Assembly (NCBI GenBank): GCA_014728115.1
Contig: WJME01000094.1
Coordinates: 1-55,676 of the forward strand
Origin: Candidatus Zhuqueibacterota bacterium
Lineage (GTDB): Bacteria; Zhuqueibacterota; Zhuqueibacteria; Residuimicrobiales; Oceaniaggregativiventaceae
Reading direction: 5' to 3'
Length of the DNA: 55,676 nt
How positions within the stretch are numbered: position 1 is the first letter of the stretch; each line of letters starts with the position of its first letter. Below the pieces are notes generated by a model, which saw only the letters and a program-made list of their open reading frames with translations, was not told the origin of the DNA and ran no database searches. Positions 34,979 through 44,460 of the stretch are shown piece after piece. The position numbers and the translations under genes are program-made.

Positions 34979-36787
34979 TTATTGAAAGATGGATCTGCGC
35001 AGGGCCCGGATATTGTTTTTGGCTTGTTCGTTATCCGGATCGATATCCAGTACGGCTTGCCAGGCATTCATGGCTTTGTCTTTATGGCCGAGATAATAAT
35101 GGGCCAGTCCGAGGTTAATCAGGGCATTGATGTTTTGTGGTTCCAGTTGTACCGCTTTTTCCAGATGCTGCAGCCCTGTTTGATATTCTTTTGCAACCAG
35201 ATAGAGCGCACCTATATTACGATGTCCGCCGGCATCGTTCGGAGAACGTTCGATAACGTTCTGGAATGCATCCATGGCTTTTTCGTATTGCTGCGTTCGC
35301 ATAAGGGCAATGCCCAGATTATAATAGGCATTGACATAAGAAGAGTCAGCATCGATCGCGCGCCGGGCCCAGGTGATGGCTTGTTCATAGTTTTCATTGT
35401 TGATATGCGCTAATGACAGGTTGTAATAGTCATTGGCAGGATTGGATTGCCTGACAAAACTATGTGCCGATACGGTTCCCACCACAAAAAGCAGAATCAA
35501 TAAGCCAGGCCAAACATACCGGCGCTTTTCTCTTTGATGGATAATATTCCAGACAGCCACCATACCACTCGCCGCCATGAGAATCAGAAAAGGCATGAGG
35601 GGGATCCGGTATCTTCCTGAAACGAAAAACATTATGATGCTGAGACAGCCCAATCCGATAATGCTGTATAAAAGCCAGTACTTTTTCACATGCGGCAGAT
35701 TCAGGAGCAGACCCACAATGGCAAACGGCATGATAAATATCAGATTAAAAAAGGGGATTCGCAGATACCAGGAAAAGCGCGAGTAAAAATGATAATCAAA
35801 GTTCAGAGGGATTTCAAAACTCGACCAGAACAATAAAAATTTCTTTCCCATCAATCCAAACCACTGGAATGGATGGTGAATAATAAACATAAAGGCCTCC
35901 CTGGTCCAGAATTCCGATACCTGGCCGGGGGAGAGCGATGTTCCTGATTTTTCCTCTGCAATCCGTTTTGATTCTTCCAGATTGATAGAGCTGACGCTGG
36001 CCTCGAATCCTTCCGGAGCGAGCCACGTCCCGTCGGCATTCTCATGGTTTCCGATATAGAAATTGATACCCCCATGGGTGGTAAGCGGTGATGGGTCTCT
36101 TTCAGACAAGTAATTATGGACACTGGTCAGAGCCATGGGGATCAAAAGTCCCAGAAGGGTGATTCCGGTATATTTTATATTCAAGGATGTAAGTGGTTTT
36201 TTTAAAATAAAGTAGGCTGGTATGACCGGCGCCACCAGGATGAGGTTAGGGCGGCCGGTGACAGCCAAAGAAAACAAGAATCCGCTAGCAAAAGCGAACA
36301 GGATACCGGTTTTTGAATATTTTACATAAACGAGCAAGGTGATCGAGGCCGTTATCAAAAACGTAACCAGCGAGGTTCCCAAAAACTGGCTTTCAAAAAA
36401 CAAAAAAGGTGCATAGGTTGCCGCAACTATAGCGGCGATGAACCCTGTGGTTCTGTTCATCGTCTTTTCGCCCAGTTTGAAAACGCACAAGGCCGTCCCG
36501 ATACCCAGGAGGGATTGGATGATTCTTAAGGCCAACAAAGAATCATTGAACAGTGTCTGGACGAGGGCTAAAAAATAGGGATAGAGGGGGGCGATATAAA
36601 AGGCATGGTCCTGTATCAGACCATGGATCTGAATACGCTGAGCCAGGTGATTGAAAAGGGCCGAGTCATGGATAAACAGGTTGAACGCCGGGTTGTCCGA
36701 GAATTGGATGAGATAGATCAGACGTACTATCAGTGCCAATATAGCAATGGCGAGCAGAGCTGTTCCCTGACGGTTTGTTGTTCTCAT
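34979..36787 (-). CDS. GT39-family glycosyltransferase fused to TPR repeats
   Basis: A 602-residue inner-membrane protein. Residues 1-430 contain about ten hydrophobic segments with the GT39/ArnT-like arrangement: an N-terminal helix, then NLFIHDSALFNHLAQRI with an acidic residue in the first periplasmic loop, AFYIAPLYPYFLALVQTLF and FFESQFLGTSLVTFLITA. Such enzymes move a sugar from polyprenyl phosphate to an acceptor on the periplasmic side. Residues about 450-600 form at least four TPR units (NPANDYYNLSLAHINNENYE, YYNLGIALMRTQQYEKAMDA, RNIGALYLVAKEYQTGLQHL, ALINLGLAHYYLGHKDKAM), a likely protein-binding platform. The acceptor is unknown. Confidence 0.87.
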   Translation of the reverse strand: MRTTNRQGTALLAIAILALIVRLIYLIQFSDNPAFNLFIHDSALFNHLAQRIQIHGLIQDHAFYIAPLYPYFLALVQTLFNDSLLALRIIQSLLGIGTALCVFKLGEKTMNRTTGFIAAIVAATYAPFLFFESQFLGTSLVTFLITASITLLVYVKYSKTGILFAFASGFLFSLAVTGRPNLILVAPVIPAYFILKKPLTSLNIKYTGITLLGLLIPMALTSVHNYLSERDPSPLTTHGGINFYIGNHENADGTWLAPEGFEASVSSINLEESKRIAEEKSGTSLSPGQVSEFWTREAFMFIIHHPFQWFGLMGKKFLLFWSSFEIPLNFDYHFYSRFSWYLRIPFFNLIFIMPFAIVGLLLNLPHVKKYWLLYSIIGLGCLSIIMFFVSGRYRIPLMPFLILMAASGMVAVWNIIHQREKRRYVWPGLLILLFVVGTVSAHSFVRQSNPANDYYNLSLAHINNENYEQAITWARRAIDADSSYVNAYYNLGIALMRTQQYEKAMDAFQNVIERSPNDAGGHRNIGALYLVAKEYQTGLQHLEKAVQLEPQNINALINLGLAHYYLGHKDKAMNAWQAVLDIDPDNEQAKNNIRALRRSIFQ

Positions 36788-36921
36788 TTTTCACCAGCGT
36801 TGGTTTTACTCTTGTTCTAAATATACCATTCTGATTAAAAAACCTCAATGAAAAACATTCTTTAGATTTTTACAAATTTTAATTATATTGATCATAAGCA
36901 ACGTGCAAACAAGAGGTGTAT

Positions 36922-37650
36922 ATGCGATATCCTTTTATGGGTTTATTGCTATTGCTTTTTTCATGTTCACAAAATGAATCCACAGGTCTGGACATCAACG
37001 ACATTCATGGGTTGTTGAATCCAATGTATGAGGCTCCATTGGAACTGGAAACTGAATTGTCGATTACACGCCGAGACAAATCCGGTACCCAGACATATCC
37101 GGGCCATCTCAAAATCGATCGTGCTGATACGTCCGAATTGGTGATTCCTGAAGCACAGCCTTTTATCCTACAGTACTCTGAAAATCATGCCAAAATCACC
37201 AAAGGCGATGACCGGGTTCTCGATCTCGATCTGACCAACAAGGCCCATAATATTTTGCTCTTTCGGGAAATCACGGTTGTCGAGCCCAACCCTTTTCGCT
37301 ATCTTGAGCGATTTTATAGTTTTTATATTGATCCCGATACTCCCGATTCCACGCGGATCATTGCCAAACTGCAGGGAGCTGAGGAATCAAAGTGGGAAAT
37401 TCACATTGTGATTCAAAAAGGGAGCGGCATGGTCAGAGAGCTTTACTTTTATTCTCCCCGCGGGGATATGGCCCGTCATGTCGTTTATGGCAGAGTCAAG
37501 CGACTGAACGGATATCCCTTTCCCACGCAAATAACCATAGATTTTGTTGACAGAAGCAATGTTGTTCAAGAAATTTACCACCTGGAAACATCTGCTCATT
37601 CTTCTCAGGCAGTCCGAGAAAAGGTCCAGGCTGTATATGTTGGATTCTAA
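36922..37650 (+). CDS. Outer-membrane lipoprotein, LolA/MucB-like
   Basis: A 242-residue lipoprotein: signal MRYPFMGLLLLLFSCSQNES with lipobox LFSC. The mature part is a run of beta strands, for example LELETELSITRRD, GHLKIDRADTSELVIPEA and VIQKGSGMVRELYFYSP, then DMARHVVYGRVKRLNGYPFP, in the style of LolA/LolB/MucB-like half-barrels that bind lipid moieties. The function is not established. The ATG at 36922 has AAGAGG 5-10 bases upstream; a GTG at 36916 is also in frame. The gene ends 29 bases before a strong bidirectional terminator shared with the porV-like gene. Confidence 0.65.
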   Translation: MRYPFMGLLLLLFSCSQNESTGLDINDIHGLLNPMYEAPLELETELSITRRDKSGTQTYPGHLKIDRADTSELVIPEAQPFILQYSENHAKITKGDDRVLDLDLTNKAHNILLFREITVVEPNPFRYLERFYSFYIDPDTPDSTRIIAKLQGAEESKWEIHIVIQKGSGMVRELYFYSPRGDMARHVVYGRVKRLNGYPFPTQITIDFVDRSNVVQEIYHLETSAHSSQAVREKVQAVYVGF

Positions 37651-37678
37651 TCACGGATTTGCTGGTTTTGAATTCATG

Positions 37679-37714
37679 AAAAAGGGGTGGCAGATCCTTC
37701 AGCCACCCCTTTTT
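37679..37714 (+). terminator. Bidirectional intrinsic terminator
   Basis: A 13-bp stem, aaaaaggggtggc / gccaccccttttt (last pairs at the edge), with a 10-base loop (agatccttca). It has A-rich and T-rich flanks on both sides and lies between two convergent genes (37650 plus, 37732 minus), so it can serve both strands. Confidence 0.85.
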
Positions 37715-37731
37715 ACGCGTTTAGGATGTCA

Positions 37732-38799
37732 TTAAAACCCGAGGTTCAGAGAATAGACATGTACAGCATCGAACAGCGTATCTTTGGTGTCCTTGTACGC
37801 ATAATCGATGCGGACCAACCCCATGGGTAGTTCGACCTTAACCCCTCCACCGACGACGAGTCCTTCAGAGGTGTAATTGTATTTATATCCGCCGCGCAGA
37901 AAGAACATGTCATTAAAGCCATATTCCAGTCCGGTATTGACGCGTTCATCCCAATCCCTGGGATGAATCCAGTCGACATACAAGCCCAGGGCTTGGCCGT
38001 CCTGTTGCATATTCAACAGATTGAATACATCGGCGCCCAGCCCAATCCGGAATGAGAGAGGCAGGTCGAACCGTTCCTGTTCGTAAATGACTTCACGTCC
38101 GAAATTGCGAATGGACATGGACAAGGTCAGGCTCCGGAAGCCAGTGTCATACATGGTGCCAAAATCAAAGGCCAGAGAAGTTTGAGTGGCATCGTGAAAG
38201 TCGCGTTGCCAGCTTCCGTCGGCTTTTTGATAGGCGATACCGGTTTGCACATCTCCGCCGAGGAGATCCTGGTAGGCCAGTTTGACCTGCCCTCCGATGG
38301 CAAACTGGGCAGAGATTTCGCGGCCATATCCGAAACCGATGACATATTCTGACGGTTCAAAGGTGCCGACATCGCGGTAGCCAAAGGCCTGGGTCTCATC
38401 GATGACCGTGGCCTGAATGGGATCGCCATAGTCGTAAAACATGGCGCTGATTCCGACGGTCCCAAGTGCACCGAGATTGTAAGCGATGGCGCCGGTCATG
38501 ATGCTGGTATCCATGAGCCAGTCCATGTTGGAGAGCATGACCGAGCCGCCTTGCACATAGGCGATTCCGGCCGGGTTATAGAACAGTGCAGCAGCGTCCC
38601 CGCGCACGGTGAGCCCGGCATCTGCCATTCCCATCATGCGGGCCCCGGCTCCAAACCTCAGAAACGGCATCGCTGCCTGGCCCGCGCGTTTCCAATTATC
38701 CACCAGATCGTCGACGACATCCGGTGTCTGCGACAGGACAGGGCCGACTTGAAGCATGAGCAGGGATAGAACGAGCAATATTTTCAGAAAACTCTTCAT
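37732..38799 (-). CDS. PorV/PorQ-family outer-membrane barrel protein
   Basis: A 355-residue protein with signal MKSFLKILLVLSLLMLQVG (cleaved near LSQ). The motif RFGAGARMMGMADAGLTV then GDAAALFYNPAGIAYV is the hallmark of the PorV/PorQ family; the rest alternates beta strands ending in DAVHVYSLNLGF, with a C-terminal aromatic residue as in outer-membrane barrels. PorV proteins shuttle type IX secretion substrates from the translocon to the surface. Here it follows a TonB receptor gene and a secreted protein gene on the same strand with short spacers, so the three are likely one unit. GGGAGATAA precedes the ATG. Confidence 0.87.
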   Translation of the reverse strand: MKSFLKILLVLSLLMLQVGPVLSQTPDVVDDLVDNWKRAGQAAMPFLRFGAGARMMGMADAGLTVRGDAAALFYNPAGIAYVQGGSVMLSNMDWLMDTSIMTGAIAYNLGALGTVGISAMFYDYGDPIQATVIDETQAFGYRDVGTFEPSEYVIGFGYGREISAQFAIGGQVKLAYQDLLGGDVQTGIAYQKADGSWQRDFHDATQTSLAFDFGTMYDTGFRSLTLSMSIRNFGREVIYEQERFDLPLSFRIGLGADVFNLLNMQQDGQALGLYVDWIHPRDWDERVNTGLEYGFNDMFFLRGGYKYNYTSEGLVVGGGVKVELPMGLVRIDYAYKDTKDTLFDAVHVYSLNLGF

Positions 38800-38859
38800 A
38801 ATTTATCTCCCATGTCTCTTTGTTTGAGTTAAGGATCATTGAAACATCCGGGCAATCTG

Positions 38860-40950
38860 TTATCGGATAATAACGAGTTTGCCTGTGGACATTTCTCCTT
38901 GCAAAGGACCATCAGTCACTTCAATCGTGTAAAAATACACGCCTGTCGCAACGAATTGGTTATGGTCAGTCAATGCCGGATCCCACATTTCATCGGCACT
39001 TCCGGTGGTGTGTTCCAGGGTTTTCATCAGATCGCCCACTGAATTGTAGATATTGATCGTGCAGTATTCCGGCAAATTCACAAACAGGATTTGGTTCTGT
39101 TCGCGGGTCCCGCCGGCAAAGTTAAAGCCGGTATTGGGTCCTCTGTATTCACCTCCCTTGACATTGAACGGGTTGGGGACGACACGCACTCTTTCGGCCC
39201 AGTCGCTGGATGAGAGGCCTTCGCGAAAGGGGATGACCGGGGTGTTGACACGCGTAAAAAAGTGCGAGCTCTCCAATCCGCTGCCATCGACTGCCACGAC
39301 ATAATAGTAATAAGAAAACCCGCGGGTGAGTCCTTCATCGATAAATTCGGTGTCAGGTCCTTCATAAATGAGCTCAAAGACACGGTGGCCGGATAGGCCG
39401 CCTACAGCATGATACAGTTTGTAATTCACGGCACCATCCACCGGATCCCAATCCAGTAAGACTCTTTCCGGACCGGATTCGATAAACAAGTCCGGCGGAT
39501 CCGGAGGTTTGGGAGCTACAAAATTATTGGCAAAGAGTTCCTCTGCTTTATCCAGTTGAGCGAGCAAGTCTTCTACCCCTTTGGTATAGACTTCCATTTT
39601 GGCGGTTTCGGCATCCATTTGGCCGTTTTGCACCATCCAACCCAGTTCGATGGCTCTGGGTTCAGGAATGGATCCCACGGCGACGGCCCAGACAATGTGA
39701 AGATCATCGTTGGGCTGCATCTGATAGGGGCCAAAACCGAGGATAGGGGCCAGGCGGGAATCGCCAGCGATGACAGAAAGCGGGGTATCTCCATAGCCTT
39801 CTTTGATGAACCCTGTTTCATCTGGCCCGGTCAGATATTCCCAGGCAGACTGCATAGATTCGCCTGCTACCGGAGAGGGCGCATCCCAGTATTTTTCCCA
39901 ATTTGCGGTTGCCGGTTGGGCAGGATCATCGGTCGTATCATTGGGTCCTGCATCGATATGAATGATGCGGACGCCCCAGATCGCCGAGCCGCAATATTCA
40001 CCGGTGGGAATGTCGGCCTGGCCACGCGGACCTCCGCGCGGCTGAAACTGATCATCGCCAGTGATGGTTTCGTCATCGCCATCCCAGAACCACAGGGTAC
40101 GGGTTTCCGGATCATAATCCAGTAAATAGTCTTCTGTTCCATTGATATTTTCATCATCGAAAAAGGTGTATTGTCGATCCGGCTCTAGACAGACTGGAAG
40201 ACCGAACCAGAAATCTTCCAGTACCTGGCCTTCTTTTTCCAGGCCTGGATCAAGTGCATCGGTATCGCCGCTGTTGGTCACGGTCATGTCCACCAATAAC
40301 AAACGGTCATAATCGGGATGGGCATAATCGTGCCATCGTTGAAAGGTGGTGACACCCATAGAGGTGTTGCCTTTGGCTTCCATGACGCCATCGGAGGGAA
40401 TATCCGGGTCATAGGTCCAGGGATTATCCGGATCAAAGTTGTCGGTGGGAATGTTGGTGACCGGGTCATCGACCCGCACAGCCGGTTTTTGAAAACGACG
40501 GTAATATACCGGCGGACGATAATCAGGGTCGGGGGTATCCACCAGAGAGTTGATGGTCCGGGGTCCATTATCAGCAACAAAGATGGGAAAGTTATTTTCC
40601 GATGGAAAAACCGTATTGTTCCAATTGGGGGGTGAAGTCCAGTTTTTGGCGGCTGTCCAGATGGCGTAATATCCGGCAGCATTTCGCTCGTGCGTCTCAT
40701 TGAGCCGGTCTACGCCGTGATAGCCGATATCGGTTTCACCCGGCGGTGCCCAGGGTTGCCAGTTGGGGAACCAGGTAATCCCCCACTGGTGGGAATACCC
40801 CTGTGATCCGCCCCACGTACTCATTTCTGCGGCAACATTGGCACCGATCTGGCCGTTCTCCAGATAGGTAAACGCCTGGGGCCAGGCACTGGTCGCCAGC
40901 AAAAAGATGAGCAAGGCAGTGAGTGTATATGTCAATGTTTTTACCTTCAA
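38860..40950 (-). CDS. Large secreted protein with C-terminal sorting-like domain
   Basis: About 696 residues from a TTG at 40950. The frame is open upstream through ATG 40989 (MTDYPLKKRGG) to 41088, but the bases just upstream of the TTG read AGAGGAGG, a strong ribosome-binding site, and the TTG begins a normal signal peptide (KVKTLTYTLTALLIFLLATS, cleaved near WPQ). The mature protein has Trp/Pro-rich repeats early (TWGGSQGYSHQWGITWFPNW), acidic loops (DDENINGTEDYLLDYDPETR), one fibronectin-type III-like segment at about residues 507-600 (RVLLDWDPVDGAVNYKLYHA) and a C-terminal beta domain (YCTINIYNSVGDLMKTLEHT, ATGVYFYTIEVTDG) like type IX sorting domains. No enzymatic motif is recognised. 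It is probably the partner of the TonB receptor encoded upstream. Confidence 0.75.
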   Translation of the reverse strand: MKVKTLTYTLTALLIFLLATSAWPQAFTYLENGQIGANVAAEMSTWGGSQGYSHQWGITWFPNWQPWAPPGETDIGYHGVDRLNETHERNAAGYYAIWTAAKNWTSPPNWNNTVFPSENNFPIFVADNGPRTINSLVDTPDPDYRPPVYYRRFQKPAVRVDDPVTNIPTDNFDPDNPWTYDPDIPSDGVMEAKGNTSMGVTTFQRWHDYAHPDYDRLLLVDMTVTNSGDTDALDPGLEKEGQVLEDFWFGLPVCLEPDRQYTFFDDENINGTEDYLLDYDPETRTLWFWDGDDETITGDDQFQPRGGPRGQADIPTGEYCGSAIWGVRIIHIDAGPNDTTDDPAQPATANWEKYWDAPSPVAGESMQSAWEYLTGPDETGFIKEGYGDTPLSVIAGDSRLAPILGFGPYQMQPNDDLHIVWAVAVGSIPEPRAIELGWMVQNGQMDAETAKMEVYTKGVEDLLAQLDKAEELFANNFVAPKPPDPPDLFIESGPERVLLDWDPVDGAVNYKLYHAVGGLSGHRVFELIYEGPDTEFIDEGLTRGFSYYYYVVAVDGSGLESSHFFTRVNTPVIPFREGLSSSDWAERVRVVPNPFNVKGGEYRGPNTGFNFAGGTREQNQILFVNLPEYCTINIYNSVGDLMKTLEHTTGSADEMWDPALTDHNQFVATGVYFYTIEVTDGPLQGEMSTGKLVIIR

Positions 40951-41053
40951 TGTATATCCTCCTCTTTTTTTCAAAGGATAGTCTGTCATAGAGATACCTC
41001 TTTTCAAAGCGTTGAACAACGTCACTATAGTTAAACGTTGGATCCTATCCGGT

Positions 41054-44000
41054 TTAAAAATAGAATCGCAACCCAAACCAATAGTCACGCGGCTGTGACC
41101 AGAAAATATAGGGTCGTTGAATCAGATAGGCATTGGCACTCTCTGGTTCGTCACCCCATCGCTTGCCATTATCAAAGATATCTCTGGCATAAGCCTTTTC
41201 AAATTCGTCATCATATCCTCGATCCATTCGGCTGACGAATCCGTCGCTGTCATGACCGTTTTTGATATTGAACAAATTCCAGATCTCCATATATGCTCCT
41301 GCTGCGATACCGGCAAAACGAAATTGTTTTTCAATATGCAGATCGGTTTTGTTATAGTCTTTGTATTGATGGTTATCTACATTGACGAGATTGCGCAGAC
41401 CGAACGGATTCCAGCTGAACCATCCGCCCTGATTCCATCTGTGAAAGATTTGAACATCCCACATACCCAGGGGTTTGGAACCCAGGAACAGCCCTCCAGG
41501 ACCAAAATCGCTTGGAGTATGGAGCGATATATTGGCTTTGATCTGCCAGGTGCCGCGGGAATACCTTGTCGCATTGGTATAAGAGTCGATAATTCTCAAA
41601 TCCTGAGTATTATAGTAATCGCGAATAATATTCGGATGCTCGGGATGGCGAATGTCGTCCCAGCCATATTCAGACCGGCGTTCATTGCTGTAATCGGCAT
41701 TGATAAATCCGGTGATAAAATCGCCGTATTTCTTTTCCACCATGATCTCGACGCCTTTGATATCTTTGGCCAGGGTATTGGTGGTATAGCTGGGATCACC
41801 CTGACCGCGGGAATCCAGACCTTCATTCATGAGGTCCTGGGTTACGTCTTTGTAAAATCCGCGCAGTGTGATTACATAGTTTTCAGCCAGTCGTTGTTCA
41901 TAACCCACTTCAAAGTTGACTGTTCTGGGCATTTTTAGCCAGTAATTCGGATAGTCTTCCAGCGGCTCGTCAACGCCGAGCTGGAACTGATAGGTGTCTC
42001 TAAAGTTGGGCATTTGGTAAAAATGACCGTAATTGAAATAGATTTTGCTTTCCGGTCCGATGGGGTGTGATACCCCCAGACGCGGACTCAGATAGACTTG
42101 AAGAGGAGGCGAGGTATCCGGTTCAAGACCGTAATAGTTAGGATTGGGGGCATTGTCGCCATAGTGTTTGAAATGCTTGTCCCAGTACTCTGCACCATTG
42201 GGCATAAAAATGTCGTTTCGGTCAAAGCCTGTGCGATGAGGTTGATAAAAATCAGCTCGTAATCCGGCTGTGAGAATCATACCCCCGTATTCCATCCTGT
42301 CTTGTGCATATAACGCGCCTTGTGCAGGAAAGACCGTATATTCATGCCAGTTGGCCTGATCGCCCCGAGCCCGGTCATCTGCTGTGCCCATAACCCCGTC
42401 TGCACCCGCAGCATACCCTGAAACGATATAAAATTCCGGATGTTCGACATAGCCGCGCAATTCCTGAATGTGATTGTAGGTGAATTCAAACCCGGCCTTG
42501 AGCTGGTGGTGAATGTTGATCTGGCTGGTGATGTCACCGTCGATACGGAATGAACGGGTGTTGGAAAAGTCAAATTCACGACCACCGCGAAGTCCGTATA
42601 AACTCAGCATATCACTTCCCACCCCGCTCTGATAACTCCAGTTCCGGGGTTCTTCACCGAGCATGACCGGTCCGATTTGAATCATGGGGGAGGTATCCCG
42701 GCGTCTGGCATTGGGCTGGGCATTATAATGGATCCAGGTGTGCTGGGTGCCGATTTCATAAAAGGTGCTGGGACTCAAGGTATGGGTCCATTTCAGACCG
42801 GCAAAGGTATAAAACGTACCGCGAGGTATCAATTCAGAATCCATCTTATAAACGCGATCATTATTGTCCCATACCCCCAGCATACTTTCATGCGTAGGTC
42901 GGGCAGCTTCCAGAGATCCGGTAAAATCACCACGATGTGCCTGGCGCATATCCGAATACATACCTGTTCCGGTCAGTTTCATATCCGGATTGATGTTCCA
43001 GATCATTTTTAGCTGGGTCGAGTTGTCCTGATACGCCGATTGCCCCGCGAAATAAGGCATCATGGTATGTTCACGGCGGTGCGACAGGACAAATCCCAGC
43101 TTGTCGCCGAGACCCGGCACCGGTCCGGTCAGGGTCATGTCCATGTTGTAATCTGGATCATAGGCGTACCAGTTCAAGGGATGGGGATTCGAACCTGCCT
43201 CAAGGTTGGCATAGCGGCTATCCATCGGTTTGACCAGATCGGCCAGAGTCTGATTGCCGACTCTGTACTCGGAAAAAGGAATGCCGTCATACAGCACCTG
43301 TCCGTTTTTATTTTCAGACCGGTGATGCCAGGCCCAGATCGCAAACGCCTGTTCGGGGGTCAGGGTTTGGTCGTTATAGGTGTTATTGGCTGCCCACTGG
43401 TTCCAGCCCATAAAATCCGGATCTCCGTCTTTGTTGCGATCTGCCGCCGGGGCACCGCCGTTCCAGTCAAACCGACCATATTCATACCAGTTGTCATTGC
43501 TGTAGATATAGGGCCCAAAGTGTTTCAGACCGGGAAAGTCAGAATCATCCCCACCCATGAGCGGGCTGATCTGGCTTTCGAAACTGATCGAATAGGTCTG
43601 TTTGGGTTGCTTGGTCACGACATTGACCACCCCGGCACGGGCATCACCGTATTCTGCGGAAAAAGCGCCCGTTAACAGCTGCACTTCCGAAACCGCGGTC
43701 TTGCTGACACCTTGATAGGGCCGCTGGGTTCGTTCATCCTTGAGCACCATGCCGTCCACCACGAAACTGATTTCCTGGTTGTTGCTGCGTCGGATCGTCA
43801 AACCCTGAGCGTCATAGCCGACACCGACCTGAGAGGTCAGGGCCTGATCCAGATTATAAGCCGCAGGGATGGCATCGAGTTCTTCTTCGCCCAGGTTGGT
43901 TTGGGTATACGAGATGTCCTGTCGAACGATCTCGCGTTCTGCCGTCACCACGACTTCTTCACCGGCCTGCAGCACTTCTGGAGTGAGCTCAAAGTCGATG

Positions 44001-44302
44001 TTTGTGGTGCGGTCGATACGAACCACTACATCTGTCACGACTTTGGGTGTATACCCCATCATGTTGGCCCTGACTTGATAAGACCCAGGGGGAATATTGA
44101 TGATAAAATAATCACCGTCGACGTTTGAAGCCGCACCCATGGTGGTGCCTTCGATGACGATGTTGACTCCCGGCAGGGGTTCACCCGATTGCGAATCCAC
44201 CACTGATCCGGAGATTTTACCGGTGGTCGCCGCAAAACTCGGGCTGCTCCCCAGCAGGAGAATAAAAAGAATCCATACGGATTGGTAAATTCTCTTGTGC
44301 AT
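41054..44302 (-). CDS. TonB-dependent outer-membrane receptor
   Basis: About 1082 residues. The ATG at 44302 follows AAGGAGGGAG and begins a signal peptide (MHKRIYQSVWILFILLLGSS). Residues about 28-110 are a carboxypeptidase-like regulatory domain (KISGSVVDSQSGEPLPGVNI), followed by a plug (LDQALTSQVGVGYDAQ, VDGMVLKDERTQRPYQGVSK, LLTGAFSAEYGDARAGVVNV) and a long beta barrel ending in an aromatic C-terminus (PRDYWFGLRFYF). The DUF-rich plug region and RGGREFDFSNTRSFRIDGDI are usual in CarboxypepD_reg receptors. It imports a large substrate, such as an oligosaccharide or metal chelate, using TonB energy. The ORF continues upstream only as non-coding leader. The leader has unusual structure, described separately. 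Confidence 0.93.
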   Translation of the reverse strand: MHKRIYQSVWILFILLLGSSPSFAATTGKISGSVVDSQSGEPLPGVNIVIEGTTMGAASNVDGDYFIINIPPGSYQVRANMMGYTPKVVTDVVVRIDRTTNIDFELTPEVLQAGEEVVVTAEREIVRQDISYTQTNLGEEELDAIPAAYNLDQALTSQVGVGYDAQGLTIRRSNNQEISFVVDGMVLKDERTQRPYQGVSKTAVSEVQLLTGAFSAEYGDARAGVVNVVTKQPKQTYSISFESQISPLMGGDDSDFPGLKHFGPYIYSNDNWYEYGRFDWNGGAPAADRNKDGDPDFMGWNQWAANNTYNDQTLTPEQAFAIWAWHHRSENKNGQVLYDGIPFSEYRVGNQTLADLVKPMDSRYANLEAGSNPHPLNWYAYDPDYNMDMTLTGPVPGLGDKLGFVLSHRREHTMMPYFAGQSAYQDNSTQLKMIWNINPDMKLTGTGMYSDMRQAHRGDFTGSLEAARPTHESMLGVWDNNDRVYKMDSELIPRGTFYTFAGLKWTHTLSPSTFYEIGTQHTWIHYNAQPNARRRDTSPMIQIGPVMLGEEPRNWSYQSGVGSDMLSLYGLRGGREFDFSNTRSFRIDGDITSQINIHHQLKAGFEFTYNHIQELRGYVEHPEFYIVSGYAAGADGVMGTADDRARGDQANWHEYTVFPAQGALYAQDRMEYGGMILTAGLRADFYQPHRTGFDRNDIFMPNGAEYWDKHFKHYGDNAPNPNYYGLEPDTSPPLQVYLSPRLGVSHPIGPESKIYFNYGHFYQMPNFRDTYQFQLGVDEPLEDYPNYWLKMPRTVNFEVGYEQRLAENYVITLRGFYKDVTQDLMNEGLDSRGQGDPSYTTNTLAKDIKGVEIMVEKKYGDFITGFINADYSNERRSEYGWDDIRHPEHPNIIRDYYNTQDLRIIDSYTNATRYSRGTWQIKANISLHTPSDFGPGGLFLGSKPLGMWDVQIFHRWNQGGWFSWNPFGLRNLVNVDNHQYKDYNKTDLHIEKQFRFAGIAAGAYMEIWNLFNIKNGHDSDGFVSRMDRGYDDEFEKAYARDIFDNGKRWGDEPESANAYLIQRPYIFWSQPRDYWFGLRFYF

Positions 44303-44342
44303 CGATTCTCCCTCCTTTACTCCAACGATTAAAGGAAAAATG

Positions 44343-44460
44343 CTCATCCTCATTGGATGAGTGCTGTTCAATTACAAAACGTTGTGATTTTTGGCACCCT
44401 CCCTTTTTCTAAAACACTCTTGTCCTTTAATTGATGCATTTGGCCCGTATCACCTCCTTT
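44343..44460 (-). promoter_or_regulatory. Structured leader of the TonB receptor gene
   Basis: On the minus strand the leader has, in order: aaaggaggtgat (44460-44449), a 12-base match to the anti-Shine-Dalgarno end of 16S rRNA but far from the receptor start; a mini-ORF of 23 codons beginning ATG 44439 (M-H-Q-L-K-D-K) and ending 44368; and a hairpin ctcatcc / ggatgag with a 5-base loop (44361-44343). The receptor's own ribosome-binding site and ATG (44302) follow. The same order occurs before the second TonB receptor. It may be a leader peptide or an mRNA-stabilising element. Confidence 0.45.

Noticed and set aside
39556..40125. 189-codon plus-strand frame
   Set aside because: Antisense to the secreted protein gene, with Gly/Ile-rich shadow composition.
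41117..41938. 273-codon plus-strand frame
   Set aside because: It is antisense to the TonB receptor barrel; no start signal and no domain.
44449..44460. Possible 16S rRNA 3'-end fragment (atcacctccttt)
   Set aside because: Only about 12 bases match and no flanking rRNA sequence exists; it is better read on the minus strand as a strong Shine-Dalgarno-like string.
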